From NCBI GenBank assembly GCA_016802295.1, contig JAESIW010000207.1:1846740-1910739 (forward strand): a stretch of 64,000 bases of DNA, given 5' to 3'. The DNA is from Brachionus rotundiformis. Lineage: Eukaryota > Rotifera > Eurotatoria > Ploima > Brachionidae. This document shows, one piece after another, positions 49,006 through 59,185 of the stretch; position 1 is the first letter of the stretch, and the number at the start of each line of letters is the position of its first letter. The position numbers and the translations under genes are program-made. The notes beneath the pieces were generated by a model. It searched no databases. It saw nothing but the letters and a program-made list of their open reading frames with translations, and was not told where the DNA came from.

Positions 49006-49610
49006 TTGTGGTTTATTACATTTAAATTTAAATTCTGTCTTTTCTTTACAAAACACTATTGTATTAAAAGATAAATAAATATTTATCAAGATTTAAGATT
49101 TATTTAAAATTTAGTATACAAGATTTAAATTGTAAATATTCTTGTGATTAAAATTAATTAAAGATATAAAACCAATTAATTACAATGGGTGATTGGCTAT
49201 TTACCTCAATTAAGAATTGTTTTTTGTTAAAGATCTTTTAACATAAATTTTTTTGAACTTTATGTAATCAACAATTTTATTTAATGAATAATAAGAAATC
49301 AATAGCAGAGTAAAATTTCTCATCAAATTTCATTTTTAAATTTGATCAGAGCATTTTTAACATGCAAAATAATTTCAATTTTTTTTAAGTTATGAATTTT
49401 GTAAAAAATGCATTGAAATTTAATTGCGCATTTAAAATTTGTTAAATTAAATTTCAATGCATTTTTACCTTTTCTTAATCGATTAGTTTTTAAAAGAGAG
49501 AAAAATCTAGTCTGTTTAGAAGCTTTTAGTATTTTTTGATAGTTATTTGAATAAACACCTTGATAGACATTAGAAAATTTTTAAGGAAATATAAACTATA
49601 AAATAAACAT
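48765..49610 (+). repeat. Segmental duplication, copy 1 (partner 54065-54840)
   Basis: About 0.8 kb, nearly identical to 54065-54840, covering the broken small gene and its AT-rich 3' flank. The left part carries a small indel difference. After about 49015 the two copies read almost base for base until just before 49610, where this copy joins a PARP1 fragment. The identity in noncoding sequence indicates a recent duplication or gene conversion. Confidence 0.9.
49401..49468. repeat. 25-bp inverted repeat (hairpin), copy 1
   Basis: Arms GTAAAAAATGCATTGAAATT... and the complementary ...AATTTCAATGCATTTTTAC pair over about 25 nt with one extra A, around an 18-nt loop. The same hairpin is present in the duplicate at 54639-54706. 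It could be a tiny MITE, a small-RNA hairpin or simply a palindrome; no transcript evidence is available. Confidence 0.7.
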
Positions 49611-50178
49611 GTATTTGCCAAATCTTTGAAACAAATTGAACAAGAAAAAGAAGATAAACTAAAGATATCTAATGAATCCAAACTGAATCTTAAGCTAACA
49701 AATAAGCTTTTCTTTAATAGGAAAATTAAGTGCAAAAAATACAGATATAAAGCTAGACTTTAGATGAGTATACAGTGGCGGTAATTTCGACCGCGGAAGA
49801 AATTGAGAAAAAGAATAAAAAAATGAGAGATTGTGAATCTTATCAAATAACAGTAGTGTCTGAAAATTTCCTCAAAGATATTCAAAACGATTCGAATACT
49901 AAAGAGACTTTGGACTTGATTAAAGATAATACCATTAGCTCATGGTCAACTAATTTGTTTGATAAAATAAAAGCATGTAAAACATACAATGATACGAAAA
50001 AAAGTCAGGAAAAGACAGAAAAATTTTCAATCATAAAGTCTATTGGTGATGGAAGTGGAAAGATAAAAATGAAAATAAAGGGTGGTGCAGTTGTTGATCC
50101 GGACACTAATCTGCAGGACGAGGCTCATGTTTTACTAGAGCAAAGTACAAAAGATCCTTATTCGGTTGTACTTGGATA
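49610..50178 (+). pseudogene. PARP1 duplicate fragment 1 (BRCT to start of WGR)
   Basis: Corresponds to PARP1 exon 8, about 44330-44928. The first 145 nt differ at many sites and lack about 36 nt encoding the YGGIF region. From about 49756 to 50178 the match to 44510-44928 is essentially perfect; I noted a single difference (TCA/TCG). It ends abruptly at the tail of a LINE insertion. A 134-codon open frame survives but lacks a start and the catalytic domain, so it is a relic. Confidence 0.93.
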
Positions 50179-51190
50179 ATAATAGAAATAATAATAATTA
50201 GGGTTCTTTAACCTCATCTTTTTGAGGTTAGGAACGTGATTTTGATGCGCCATTTCTCGCGATTCTTCGACTCATTCACCTATTTGGACCAGACAATTCA
50301 CAGCTCTCTCACAGTCCTCTTTTAAGTAATCTGTCCACTCTCTTTCTGGTCTTCCTCTTCCACGCTTTCCAACTGAAATATCACCAAAAAGAACAATCTT
50401 TGGTAGACGTGTGTCCAACATTCGTCGTACATGTCCTGTCCATCTTAGCCTTATTTTTCTTACGATTTTATCAAGCGAGACAGTCTTTGTTTGATTGTAG
50501 AGTTTTTGTTCTGTCAATCCAATTCTTTGAGGACATTCTATCTGCATCAAACGTCTTCTGTGAAAACCACTTAGTTTCTGATAGTCACAAGGACTGCATT
50601 TCCAAAACTCTGCACCCTACATGGTAGTTGCCTTTACTTTAGCTAAATAAATCTTACTTTTAGTTCTAAGACTAATTTCCGGTTTATTCCATATTGAATT
50701 CAAGCACTGAAATCTGTAAGCTCCAAGACCTATTCCTCTCTGGATCTCTGAACCCAATTTCGAATCCTTTATCACACGACATCCCAGGTATATAAAATGG
50801 TCAACTTGTTCAACCTCTTCACCCCTGATTCTCAGAGTCTCACGTACTGCATCTTTAACATTAATTGACATCTTTTTTGTCTTTTTGATGTTGATCTTGA
50901 GTCCCTACTTGGTCACATCAAGTCGTTTCATACAATCGGACAGAGCCTTTTCATTTTCGCATAACAGAACTAAGTCATCTGCGTAAAGAAGTGCTATAAT
51001 GCGTTGTGTCCCCGCCACTTTCGTGGCCAGCATTATTTTACCATCTGGCATTTAGTGATCAATTTCTAGCCCAATATACTCTAAGCCACTAAGAGCCTTT
51101 CTTGCTATGAAATATATGAAGACATTAAAAAGCGCTGGTGATAATATGCATCCTTGTCTTAGCCCACTTTTCACCTTATAGTGACTATTT
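50178..51190 (-). mobile_element. 5'-truncated non-LTR retrotransposon (LINE) fragment
   Basis: Read on the minus strand, this is the 3' half of a LINE reverse transcriptase. Motifs in order are GLRQGCILSPALFNVFI, the catalytic ALLYADDLVLL, VDHFIYLGCRV, and the C-terminal RLRWTGHVRRM with GRGRPEREWTDYL. Stops interrupt it (one follows GLEIDH, another VTK), so it is dead. The 3' end has an AACCTCA/TGAGGTT stem-loop at 50211-50230 and an ATT-repeat tail (50178-50200) abutting PARP1-derived sequence. This fits target-primed insertion into the duplicated PARP1 fragment. The upstream RT domain and endonuclease are missing. The clade is not resolved. Confidence 0.92.
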
Positions 51191-51602
51191 ATTCTAATAT
51201 ATTATCAATAAATTATTAAATTTTTAATTTATTCTTTTCCTTTTCTTTATTTTCTATCTTATCTCTTCAAATTTTCTATTAATTTTGATTATTTTTTAGT
51301 AACTATTCATCCATTTAATTTATAATTTCGTTTCATTTTTGAACATTTTATTTCATTCACTTCTATTTAATCTGTTATCGATATAATTTCTTTTTTAATC
51401 TATTCAAAATTAATTTTCTTTTTTTTCCTTCAATTTTCAAATAATTTTTTTCATTTTTTAATTTCTTACATATTTTCTTTGTTCAATTCTTTTCTCTCCT
51501 TTTTCTTTTATTTAAATATCACCATTTGTTTTTTAATTTTCTATTGCCATGGCAACTTAATAAATCTGATTATTGAAATTTTTTTAAAAAAATCTGCTAA
51601 AA
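51191..51602. other. Upstream region of UBE2U
   Basis: T-rich noncoding sequence. Parts (51290-51480) resemble the sequence upstream of both surface-protein genes (48480-48640 and 61740-61860), marking it as duplicated-block material. No promoter motif was identified. Confidence 0.5.
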
Positions 51603-52667
51603 ATGCTTTCTAGAGCGCATTTGTTGATTGAACGCGAAATCTCTGACATTCAAAACGAAAAAGGCCTAACAATTATCCGTCTCGATGATAATAATTTATT
51701 TGAACTGATAGCATTAATTGAAGGCATTCCCAATACCGTTTGGGAAAAAGGCATCTTTCAAATATACCTTAAATTCAATGAGAACTACAATTTTGTTCCA
51801 CCAAAAGTATTTTTTCAGACAGTACCTTATCATCCAAATATAGACATCACAACTGGTAAACCTAGCATTGATTTTTTAGATGATATTTCCAAATGGCGTC
51901 AAGATTACTCTTTAAAATATATACTCAAAAGTCTTCAGAATTTGCTTGCTTATCCACTTCTTGACAGATCTGTGAACATGGATGCAGTGTTTATGCTAAA
52001 AGGTAATCCGAAGCAATATGTAGAAATGGCTCGTAAATCTGTGCTATCCACCCAAAAAATCCGTCAAATGCTTAAAGAAATGGACAATTTACGCAGTGAA
52101 GGTTTCGAGAGTGAGAGTTTTTCCTCTTTGGTAAAAAATTTTCAACTGTTTAGACTTGAGAAAAAACCCACCGAAATAGTGCGTAATGAAATGGTTCATG
52201 TCAAGGAAGAAAAGTCTAAAAAGCAATTCCCCGTTTCGTTTGATGAATATTCAGTTTTATGGCGTGGTATAGCTACCACTAAATCTAAAAAGCAAGATGA
52301 GAATGAGTATCTAAAAAATGACCTTTCACAAAAGCCAAATTTGATCTCCCAACACATGTCTCTGTCAGTCCGTGAGCTTGAACATCAAATAAGTAAACAA
52401 CTCGGTGAGCATCGAAACTTGATGTATGGAAAATTTGAATTTGGCAATAAATCCAAAAGAATTTTTGCAAGTGAGAATCATTCAAAGCCAGAGTCTAAAC
52501 TCAGAAAGCCAAAGATTGTCAATTATAATGATCTAAATAAAACAAATTCTATATCTGAGCCAAAGAGTGGACAAAATGTTAAAACAAATCTGATCATTGC
52601 ATCAAATGATGAGGAATTTGATGAAGAAGTAGAAAATTTAATTAATTGGACTAAAAATATTGAATAA
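51603..52667 (+). CDS. UBE2U: UBE2U-like ubiquitin-conjugating (E2) domain protein, catalytic Cys replaced by Ser
   Basis: A single 354-residue exon. Residues 1-150 form a UBC fold: RAHLLIEREISDI helix, ELIALIEGIPNTVWEKGIF sheet, YNFVPPKVFFQT, and the E2 hallmark YHPNIDITTGKPSIDFLDD followed by KWRQDYSLKYIL. Similarity to human UBE2U is collinear, including the C-terminal end EVENLINWTKNIE (human EVEDLISWTNTLN). UBE2U has Cys in PCIDFLD; here the residue is Ser88 (codon AGC at 51864-51866). A thioester E2 reaction is therefore not expected, although HPN is kept. It may act as a UEV-like non-catalytic partner or be losing function. The C-terminal 200 residues are Lys/Ser-rich and disordered. 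The intact 1-kb frame argues for current selection. Confidence 0.9.
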   Translation: MLSRAHLLIEREISDIQNEKGLTIIRLDDNNLFELIALIEGIPNTVWEKGIFQIYLKFNENYNFVPPKVFFQTVPYHPNIDITTGKPSIDFLDDISKWRQDYSLKYILKSLQNLLAYPLLDRSVNMDAVFMLKGNPKQYVEMARKSVLSTQKIRQMLKEMDNLRSEGFESESFSSLVKNFQLFRLEKKPTEIVRNEMVHVKEEKSKKQFPVSFDEYSVLWRGIATTKSKKQDENEYLKNDLSQKPNLISQHMSLSVRELEHQISKQLGEHRNLMYGKFEFGNKSKRIFASENHSKPESKLRKPKIVNYNDLNKTNSISEPKSGQNVKTNLIIASNDEEFDEEVENLINWTKNIE

Positions 52668-52872
52668 ATGTTTTAAAAATTTTATATTTTTTAATGCTTA
52701 CTATCAGAAAATATCTAATGACCTAAAATTTCGGGTATTTAGAACAAATTTATAGTCTAATTATAGGAAATTTGTGCCATGATAAATTTAGTTAACCAAG
52801 ATTTATCATATTTTTCATATTATTAAAGGCAGGCTTTGGCAAAATTTGTTTGTTTTTTGACAAAATTCAAAA

Positions 52873-53375
52873 ATGGCGTAAGTAAAAGAATTTTATCCAA
52901 AAAAGATGAAATTGAGTGTTTTTTTTTAGAACAATTTATCAGCCTTATGTTGGAGACTGGAGGTTACATAAAATATATTAGATAAAAAAATCATAAAAAT
53001 TTATTTTAGATATGGTTTATTTGAATGTTTTGATAGTGTTGGTGATTGTCTTTTAGGTTTGTTTTGTCCAAACTGTTATGCAGCATACGCTTCAGATGCC
53101 GCTCAAGAAAGTGTAATTGCTTCAATTCTCCAATGTTTGTTTTATCCATTGGGTCTGTGTTTTCTTAGACCGAGAATTCGCCAAGATTTGGCCATTCCTG
53201 TATATTTTATTTTATAAAATATTAAATAAAATTTAATTTTTTACTAAGGGATCCATCTTCAAGGATATATTAGCCTCATGCTGTAAATTTTTGATCCGAT
53301 TTTTTTTTATTAATTTAAATTTAAGGTTGTCCATGCTGTACAGCCATCCAAATTAAAAGAGAATTCGCTGATTAA
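52873..53375 (+). CDS. PLAC8: PLAC8-domain cysteine-rich membrane protein
   Basis: Five inferred coding exons (52873-52877, 52930-52962, 53010-53199, 53249-53282, 53326-53375) give 103 residues; human PLAC8 has 115. The PLAC8 core is clear: a first Cys cluster (GLFECFDSVGDCLLGLFCPN), a hydrophobic middle (VIASILQCLFYPLGLCFLR), RPRIRQ then the GS-F-KD-LASCC segment, and a final CCPCCTAIQIKREF. PLAC8/cornifelin-like proteins are small, probably membrane-inserted, with roles in growth, metal handling or cell size in different kingdoms. The first coding exon would hold only ATGGC (5 nt) before GTAAGT. That is unusual but in phase with the next exon and places a start where the family starts. A decayed copy lies at 62105-62372. 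Confidence 0.88.
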
Positions 53376-54023
53376 AGTTAATATGTGTAACCAGGAATAG
53401 TTTTTAAATTGACATCTTTTTAATTGACTTTTTATAAATAAATACATTTTTTGATTATATTAAAGATCTCGTTTCATGATTCACACAAAATTTTTATTTA
53501 AATTTTTGATAATTATTCAATAAAAAATATGATTAATAAATACTTGTGTTTAGAGACAAATTGTGAATTTAAAATGAAAATTAGATTTTTTTTAAGATTT
53601 GAGCTTCTAAATAAAAGTATAAACATTTTTAAATGATATCATGTTTATCTAGTCGTATTGTGTGAATTTAAACTAGGAAAATATTCAAAATTTTAAGTAC
53701 ACTCAAACTAGACTTATTTATTGAAGATATTAAGAGATGGTTTGTGCAAGCTTATGGATAAATTTTTTATATATCTATTTTTTCATGGTTCTAATTACAT
53801 AATGAAAAAATAGCAAAATAGTTTGCAAATGTTAATCATGTACTAAATGCACATTCATTATTTTTGTTGATTGCTTACGATAAACAAAATCAATTAACAA
53901 ATCACAATTCCCTATGGACTTTAAATGATGATCTTTAAATAATCGCCTTTAAACATAAACTTAAATAAATAAATAATTATATATATTGATATCCTAAAAA
54001 ATAAATGTCAACCTAAAATAATA
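53376..54023. other. AT-rich intergenic spacer
   Basis: No open frame, RNA gene or repeat recognised between PLAC8 and the small relic gene at 54024. Confidence 0.4.
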
Positions 54024-54263
54024 ATGGATTCAATAATACCAGATTTAAAACAAATTCCAATTTTGCAAGCTCATTACCAAGCTAGATTAGATTACCTAGA
54101 TTGGCATGTAAATATCAGGTCTAGAGAAAAATTGCTTGTATGGATAAGCCAAGTAATCGATCAAGAGCACCAGAATTCACCAGATTCATTTAACTTTTTA
54201 CTTACGCTACCAGCTATCAATTTTCATCATACTCATACTTTTTATTTTTTGGTTTATATTTAA
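54024..54263 (+). pseudogene. Small hypothetical gene remnant (79 codons)
   Basis: An ATG-initiated frame reads MDSIIPDLKQIP...RLDYLDWHVN...LLVWISQVIDQEHQ, helical and charged, with no known family seen. The duplicate at 48762 carries about 65 nt more coding-like sequence between QEHQ and the shared SFNFLLTLPAINF end. This copy thus has an internal deletion that happens to rejoin in frame. The end drifts into low-complexity (THTFYFLVYI). I regard it as a shortened remnant of an unknown gene. Expression is possible but unproven. Confidence 0.45.
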
Positions 54264-54840
54264 ATTTAAATTTCGTCTTTTCTTTACAAAACACTATTGT
54301 ATTAAAAGATAAATAAATATTTATCAAGATTTAAGATTTATTTAAAATTTAGTATACAAGATTTAAATTGTAAATATTCTTGTGATTAAAATTAATTAAA
54401 GATATAAAACCAATTAATTACAATGGGTGATTGGCTATTTACCTCAATTAAGAATTGTTTTTTGTTAAAGATCTTTTAACATAAATTTTTTTGAACTTTA
54501 TGTAATCAACAATTTTATTTAATGAATAATAAGAAATCAATAGCAGAGTAAAATTTCTCATCAAATTTCATTTTTAAATTTGATCAGAGCATTTTTAACA
54601 TGCAAAATAATTTCAATTTTTTTTAAGTTATGAATTTTGTAAAAAATGCATTGAAATTTAATTGCGCATTTAAAATTTGTTAAATTAAATTTCAATGCAT
54701 TTTTACCTTTTCTTAATCGATTAGTTTTTAAAAGAGAGAAAAATCTAGTCTGTTTAGAAGCTTTTAGTATTTTTTGATAGTTATTTGAATAAACACCTTG
54801 ATAGACATTAGAAAAATAAACAAAAAGGAAATATAAACTA
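54065..54840 (+). repeat. Segmental duplication, copy 2 (partner 48765-49610)
   Basis: Near-identical to 48765-49610 over the remnant gene and its AT-rich 3' flank, ending at about 54838 where the two sequences diverge. Minus-strand open frames within it are low-complexity and not called. Confidence 0.9.
54639..54706. repeat. 25-bp inverted repeat (hairpin), copy 2
   Basis: The same hairpin as at 49401-49468, with identical arms and loop, carried inside the segmental duplication. Confidence 0.7.
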
Positions 54841-56186
54841 AATATATACAAAATACAAAATTTACCAGAAGTGCATTTCGAAAAAATTTTGAGAAAATAT
54901 ATGAAATAAAATTAAAAATCAGCAGCTCTCAGATTCCTCTCGACCCAAATTCAAAATTCCTCGGCATAAAATTAGATTTGAAAATCAATTAAATCCAACA
55001 TTTTGAAAATTATTATTTTAAAGCAAATCTCAAAAATTAACTAAGTCTAAATAACTTTTTTTTATGATTTTGCAATCATTAGGATTGGAAAGAATTACTT
55101 TATATCCTAAATAATATCATAAATATACCTAAAATTGAACACTAAGCCTAATGCATAATTTTTGGTTAAATTAGACTTAAGCAATTTTTTTAGAATTTTA
55201 ATTTGGTTAAAATTGCAATTCTTTTAAATTATTATAATAACCAAATATCAACTATTACATAAACTTTATTATAAGGAAAAAATTTCGACTGTAACAAAAA
55301 ATGCCACTTAAACATAAAAAAATCGTTCAGGAGAAATTATTTTCCTTTTAAGCATCTTGAAGTTGATGATCAATTCAAAGAGTTTATCTTTAGATATTAG
55401 ATTTAATATTTCATTCAATATGAATCGTCTTAATTTAATACGGTTTACATCTTATGAAAATTAGAAAAGAAATTGGAAAATGAAATATTATGAAAATATT
55501 TTATAAAATTTTCTCATTTAATTTTAATTTCTAATTTTTTTTAAAAGTTAATTAGTAAGTTTTTATTTCAAAAATTATCATATAAAGCGTGTTAAATTAA
55601 AACTACTCATATTAAATTATAGATTTGCACATAAAAAACTTAAAATCTTTTAGCTTATTTTCACCTTGGTCATTTGATGGAAAGATGAAATACCTAATGG
55701 ATTAAAAAAAAACAAATAACTAAAGCCTAAAAATTTAATGAAATGATTTTGTGTAAATAAACAAATTTTCTACTTGAATATTTAAGAATATTATTTAAAT
55801 TTTAATAATAAAAATTCGAATATAATTTTTGATCATTTTAAAAATCACACTTTTAAAATTCACTAGACTGAAACAAGATAAATATTCAAACCATCTTCCA
55901 TCTAATAACCAAGCTGTAATTACATAGAATTATATTTGTCATTTGTTGAGGTCTTGTCAAGTTTCTAGAATTAGATACAAAATTATTTATGATTTTTTAT
56001 TTGTTTGCAATTAAATTTTAATTTAAAAAATGGAATTTAAGTTTTATTTTTTAAAACTAAGGATTTTATTCTTTTTTTGTAGATCCTTCATCTCTCGGTC
56101 CGACTCCTGAATTTGATTTAATTTGTTATAGAGGTGAAGAATAAACCTCAACACATTACCTAGAAACAATATTTAGGTCTCATAAA
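54841..56186. other. AT-rich noncoding region
   Basis: No gene or known element recognised in 1.3 kb. Near 56090-56160 a less AT-rich stretch (CTCTCGGTCCGACTCCTGAA) stands out but translates to nothing recognisable. Confidence 0.4.
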
Positions 56187-56395
56187 ATAGAAGCATCTAA
56201 AACATACTATGATACGAAAAAAAGCAGGGAAAAGACAGAAAAATTTTCAATTATAAAGTCTATTGGTGATGGAATTGGAAAGATAAAAATGAAAATAAAG
56301 GGTGGTGCAGTTGTTGATCCGGACACTAATCTGCAGGACGAGGCTCATGTTTTACTAGTGCAAAGTACGAAAGATCCTTGTACTTGGATTAGTTG
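56187..56395 (+). pseudogene. PARP1 duplicate fragment 2 (BRCT-WGR linker)
   Basis: Matches PARP1 44725-44935 with a few substitutions (AGTCAGG to AGCAGGG; CAAAGTACGAAAGATCC with a small deletion). It runs to CTTGGATTAGTTGA, where the hAT element begins. It continues in fragment 3 beyond the element, so fragments 2 and 3 were one piece before insertion. Confidence 0.92.
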
Positions 56396-56685
56396 AAATA
56401 ACTTATATCAATTACACTTGATATAAGTCAAGTGTCAAGTATGAGTGTAAGTTTTAGATAATACTTGGACTTAAAGTTACACCAAAATTATTTTCAAGTG
56501 TAACACTTACAATTACACTTGATCACCTGAATTTTTCAAGTGTGACTTTTTACTTAAGCAACAAATTAAGGTTTAAAATTTGAAAATTTCTGGTAAATAT
56601 TTATATTTAAATAGTTTTAGAGTCAAACAGTGTAATAATCTTTTAAAAAATAAAGTATTTATAGAAAAAAAAATATTCTTTGAAT

Positions 56686-58277
56686 TTAAACATTTGTCTT
56701 CAAAAGATCAACATTTACTCTTAGTAATACTTTGTTCATGAAATTCTCTGCTTTTATGTTTTGAGATCTTTTGCTGCTGACAACACCACATATGCTAAAG
56801 AATCGTTCAATATAAGCACTCGATGCTGGTATTGAAAAAATTTTTTTTGCTACTTGACTCAAAATTGGGAACTTATAGGAATTCTCATTCCAAAAAGCCT
56901 TTGTAGACTTTCGGATATTAGTTTCGTCCCGAATTGTATCGAAGAAAAGATCTTTTTCTCTACAAATTTTATCAAGAACTGAAGCTCTTTGCGTATCAAT
57001 AGGCGTTTCATATGCTCTTGACTTAATTAGACTCCTAAAGACACGATTTTCAGCACAATTAAAACCAGGATTTGATCTTTGACTTTCATTATTTGCTCTT
57101 GGAACCTCAGTTGAGGGATTCTTATCACTATATAAGAAGAGCGCAGCTTCACAAAAATGTTATAAAGCCTTTCCGTAATTTCAATAGCGTATGGTTTGTT
57201 AAACCAAAAATCCAATTTTGAAATGTTTAATAATGCAGCTAGCAAATATGTGTTTGAATTAAACTCATATTCGAAACCTTTGTTTAACTCTTTTATAAGC
57301 TCTTCAACAAGTTTTTTACATTCACCTTGTTCATTATATTCCGATAAAGTTGCGTTTATTATTACTATTAAACTTGGTATCAAGTCTCCAATATGCAAAT
57401 CGGATTTTTGCGATAAAAGGGAGAGCGAATACAGAGGATTTAAAATCTTTAGATAGTTAACTAACTTGGCTCTTGAAATTGGACATTCATTCTCTTTTAA
57501 TAAGATTTTTTCATAGGCCGAATAATACGATTCAAGCATTAAATAAGTTGAGGACCATCTTGTTCTATTTTCGCATCTCAATTTTGCTTCCTTTAATCTA
57601 AAATCATACGAAAGAACTGTGGATGATCTAACACTACCAGCATAACTAGATAATTTATTTAAAATTCTACTAAAAATTTTGGATTTTTTAATAGCAGTTC
57701 GAACACCTAAATTGATTTTATGAGATGAGCATGAGTATCTTGGTACTGTTTCTGATCCAATTTTTAAATTTGAATTTGAAACTGGATCCAAATAATCATC
57801 TTCGTTATCATCATCAACATCTTCTTGTATTTCTTCGTCTTCTAAACGTTGATTGATTAAAAGTTCATCAAAAAAAGGTACTGGTTCTTCTACCACACGA
57901 TGAATCTCAATGTCTGCATCTTCAAAACTGCATACCAAAGTTCTTGAATTTGCCCTTTGATTCAGCTCATTTAGATCATATTGATCATCCATTTCATGAG
58001 ATTCATCATTCTCAAGTTCTCCATCTTCAACTTGTCTAAAACCATTAATATTTAATGGTGCTAACTCAAGGTGCTTGTTAAGATTGGAAGTTGCACCCAG
58101 TCTTTCTGAATAAACCTTGTTACAAATAATACAAGTAAACTTGATTGGCTCAGTTGGTTTTACAGCGAACTCCGTTTGAAACCCAAAAAAATTTAAAGAA
58201 GCTGAGTATTTGGCTTGAAAATCGCCTATTGAAACGATTGTGCACTCAAACACGTTTTTTAGGCTTTCACTAATCAT
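56686..58277 (-). pseudogene. hAT transposase, frameshifted
   Basis: The N-terminal half (58277 to about 57160) has a BED-type zinc finger (FTCIICNKVY...NLNKHL), an acidic linker and the hAT middle region (CSSHKINLGVRTAIKKS, NRTRWSSTYLMLESYY). Near 57160 the frame shifts by one base. The other frame then continues open to the stop at 56686 and contains the C-terminal hATC dimerisation domain: FWNENSYKFPILSQVAKK, IFSIPASSAYIERFFS. The region expected for the first catalytic Asp, between the zinc finger and the middle region, is replaced by an acidic low-complexity stretch. The protein was probably already inactive or spliced differently. It cannot now be made in one piece. Confidence 0.88.
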
Positions 58278-58628
58278 TTTATCAATTTTTTGTTGATCTC
58301 AGAAAAGAATTTTCAAAATTCTAGTTATTTTAATAAATGCCGAAAAATAAAGATAACTTTCAGTCACTCTTGTCTACCTTTTCTTTAGAATTTTACTATT
58401 TTTTATTTTTTTAGCTTTTTTAGCTCCGTGTTGTCTAGAGTTTTTAAATAGAACAATTTGAATTTTTTATCTTGATAATGTTCTAAATTTTTAATTTACT
58501 AATTTTTCCGAAAATACCTACAGATACTAATTGGAACTATAGGGATTAAAATTAGCAGTCACTGTAATTATCTTTTGAATTCCGGCTTTAAGGTTTAAAA
58601 AAGTCAAAAAATATTATTATTATTTTAT

Positions 58629-58901
58629 TTAATGACTAAAAAAAATTTTAGAATTAATACTTTCGACTGTGGTATCTTGCTCAGTCAAGGTATTTCTACG
58701 CCTCGATGTAACAATATTATTTTCGTTTCCGTGTTGTTCATTAATCGTTTGGTTTTCTTGCGTTTGTTGATTGACATTTTGATTAGTTTGGTTTCTTCGA
58801 CGTCTACTACGAGTAAGACATTGGTAGGAGTTAGAAACTTGAGAAGCATCGGTCACAACTTGTCTTTGGTTTCTTCTAGGTCTGGTGGATTGATAGGACA
58901 T
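58629..58901 (-). other. Open frame within the hAT element, possible 5' exon
   Basis: A 90-codon ATG frame, Arg/Gln/Asn-rich (PRRNQRQ, RSRRRRNQTNQN), lies between the transposase frame and the right inverted repeat, on the transposase strand. It may be a first exon or accessory frame of the element. I recognise no domain. Confidence 0.35.
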
Positions 58902-59185
58902 CTTAATGAGTTTAAATTTTATTTAATTCTTTGGTTGAATTAATTTTTCAAAATTGAATAATTCATAACTTATTTTGTAAGAATTTAAATGATTGGTATA
59001 AAATTTTCAAAAATATATGAAAGAAAAATAATTTAACAATCTTTTGGATCTTGAAAAATTCAAGTGTTCAAGTGTAAGTGAAAGTGTTACACTTGAAAAT
59101 ACAATGGGTGCAAGTTTAAGTCCAAGTTTTATGCAATACTCACACTCACACTTAACACCTGACTTTTTTGAAATATAATTATATC

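Larger units (their letters stand above)
56409..59185 (-). mobile_element. hAT-type DNA transposon inserted in a PARP1 relic
   Basis: About 2.8 kb flanked by PARP1 sequence that is contiguous in the parent gene. Long inverted repeats lie at about 56409-56540 and 59051-59185; both share ACTTGGACTTAAA, TTTTCAAGTGTAACACTT and TGAATTTTTCAAG in opposite orientation. Subterminal AAGTGT/ACACTT words are repeated many times, as in hAT ends that bind transposase. The duplicated target could be ATATAAGT (59186-59193, with a copy at 56421-56428 or a decayed AAATAACT before 56409), fitting the 8-bp duplication of hAT elements; the exact ends are uncertain. The element contains the transposase relic below. 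Confidence 0.88.

Noticed and set aside
49775..50179. 134-codon open frame as a possible short PARP gene
   Set aside because: It is a fragment of duplicated PARP1 exon 8 without start codon context, zinc fingers or catalytic domain, truncated by a LINE insertion.
54561..54851. 96-codon minus-strand open frame
   Set aside because: Lies in the AT-rich segmental duplication and crosses the 25-bp hairpin; the partner copy does not keep the same ends, and the translation is low-complexity.
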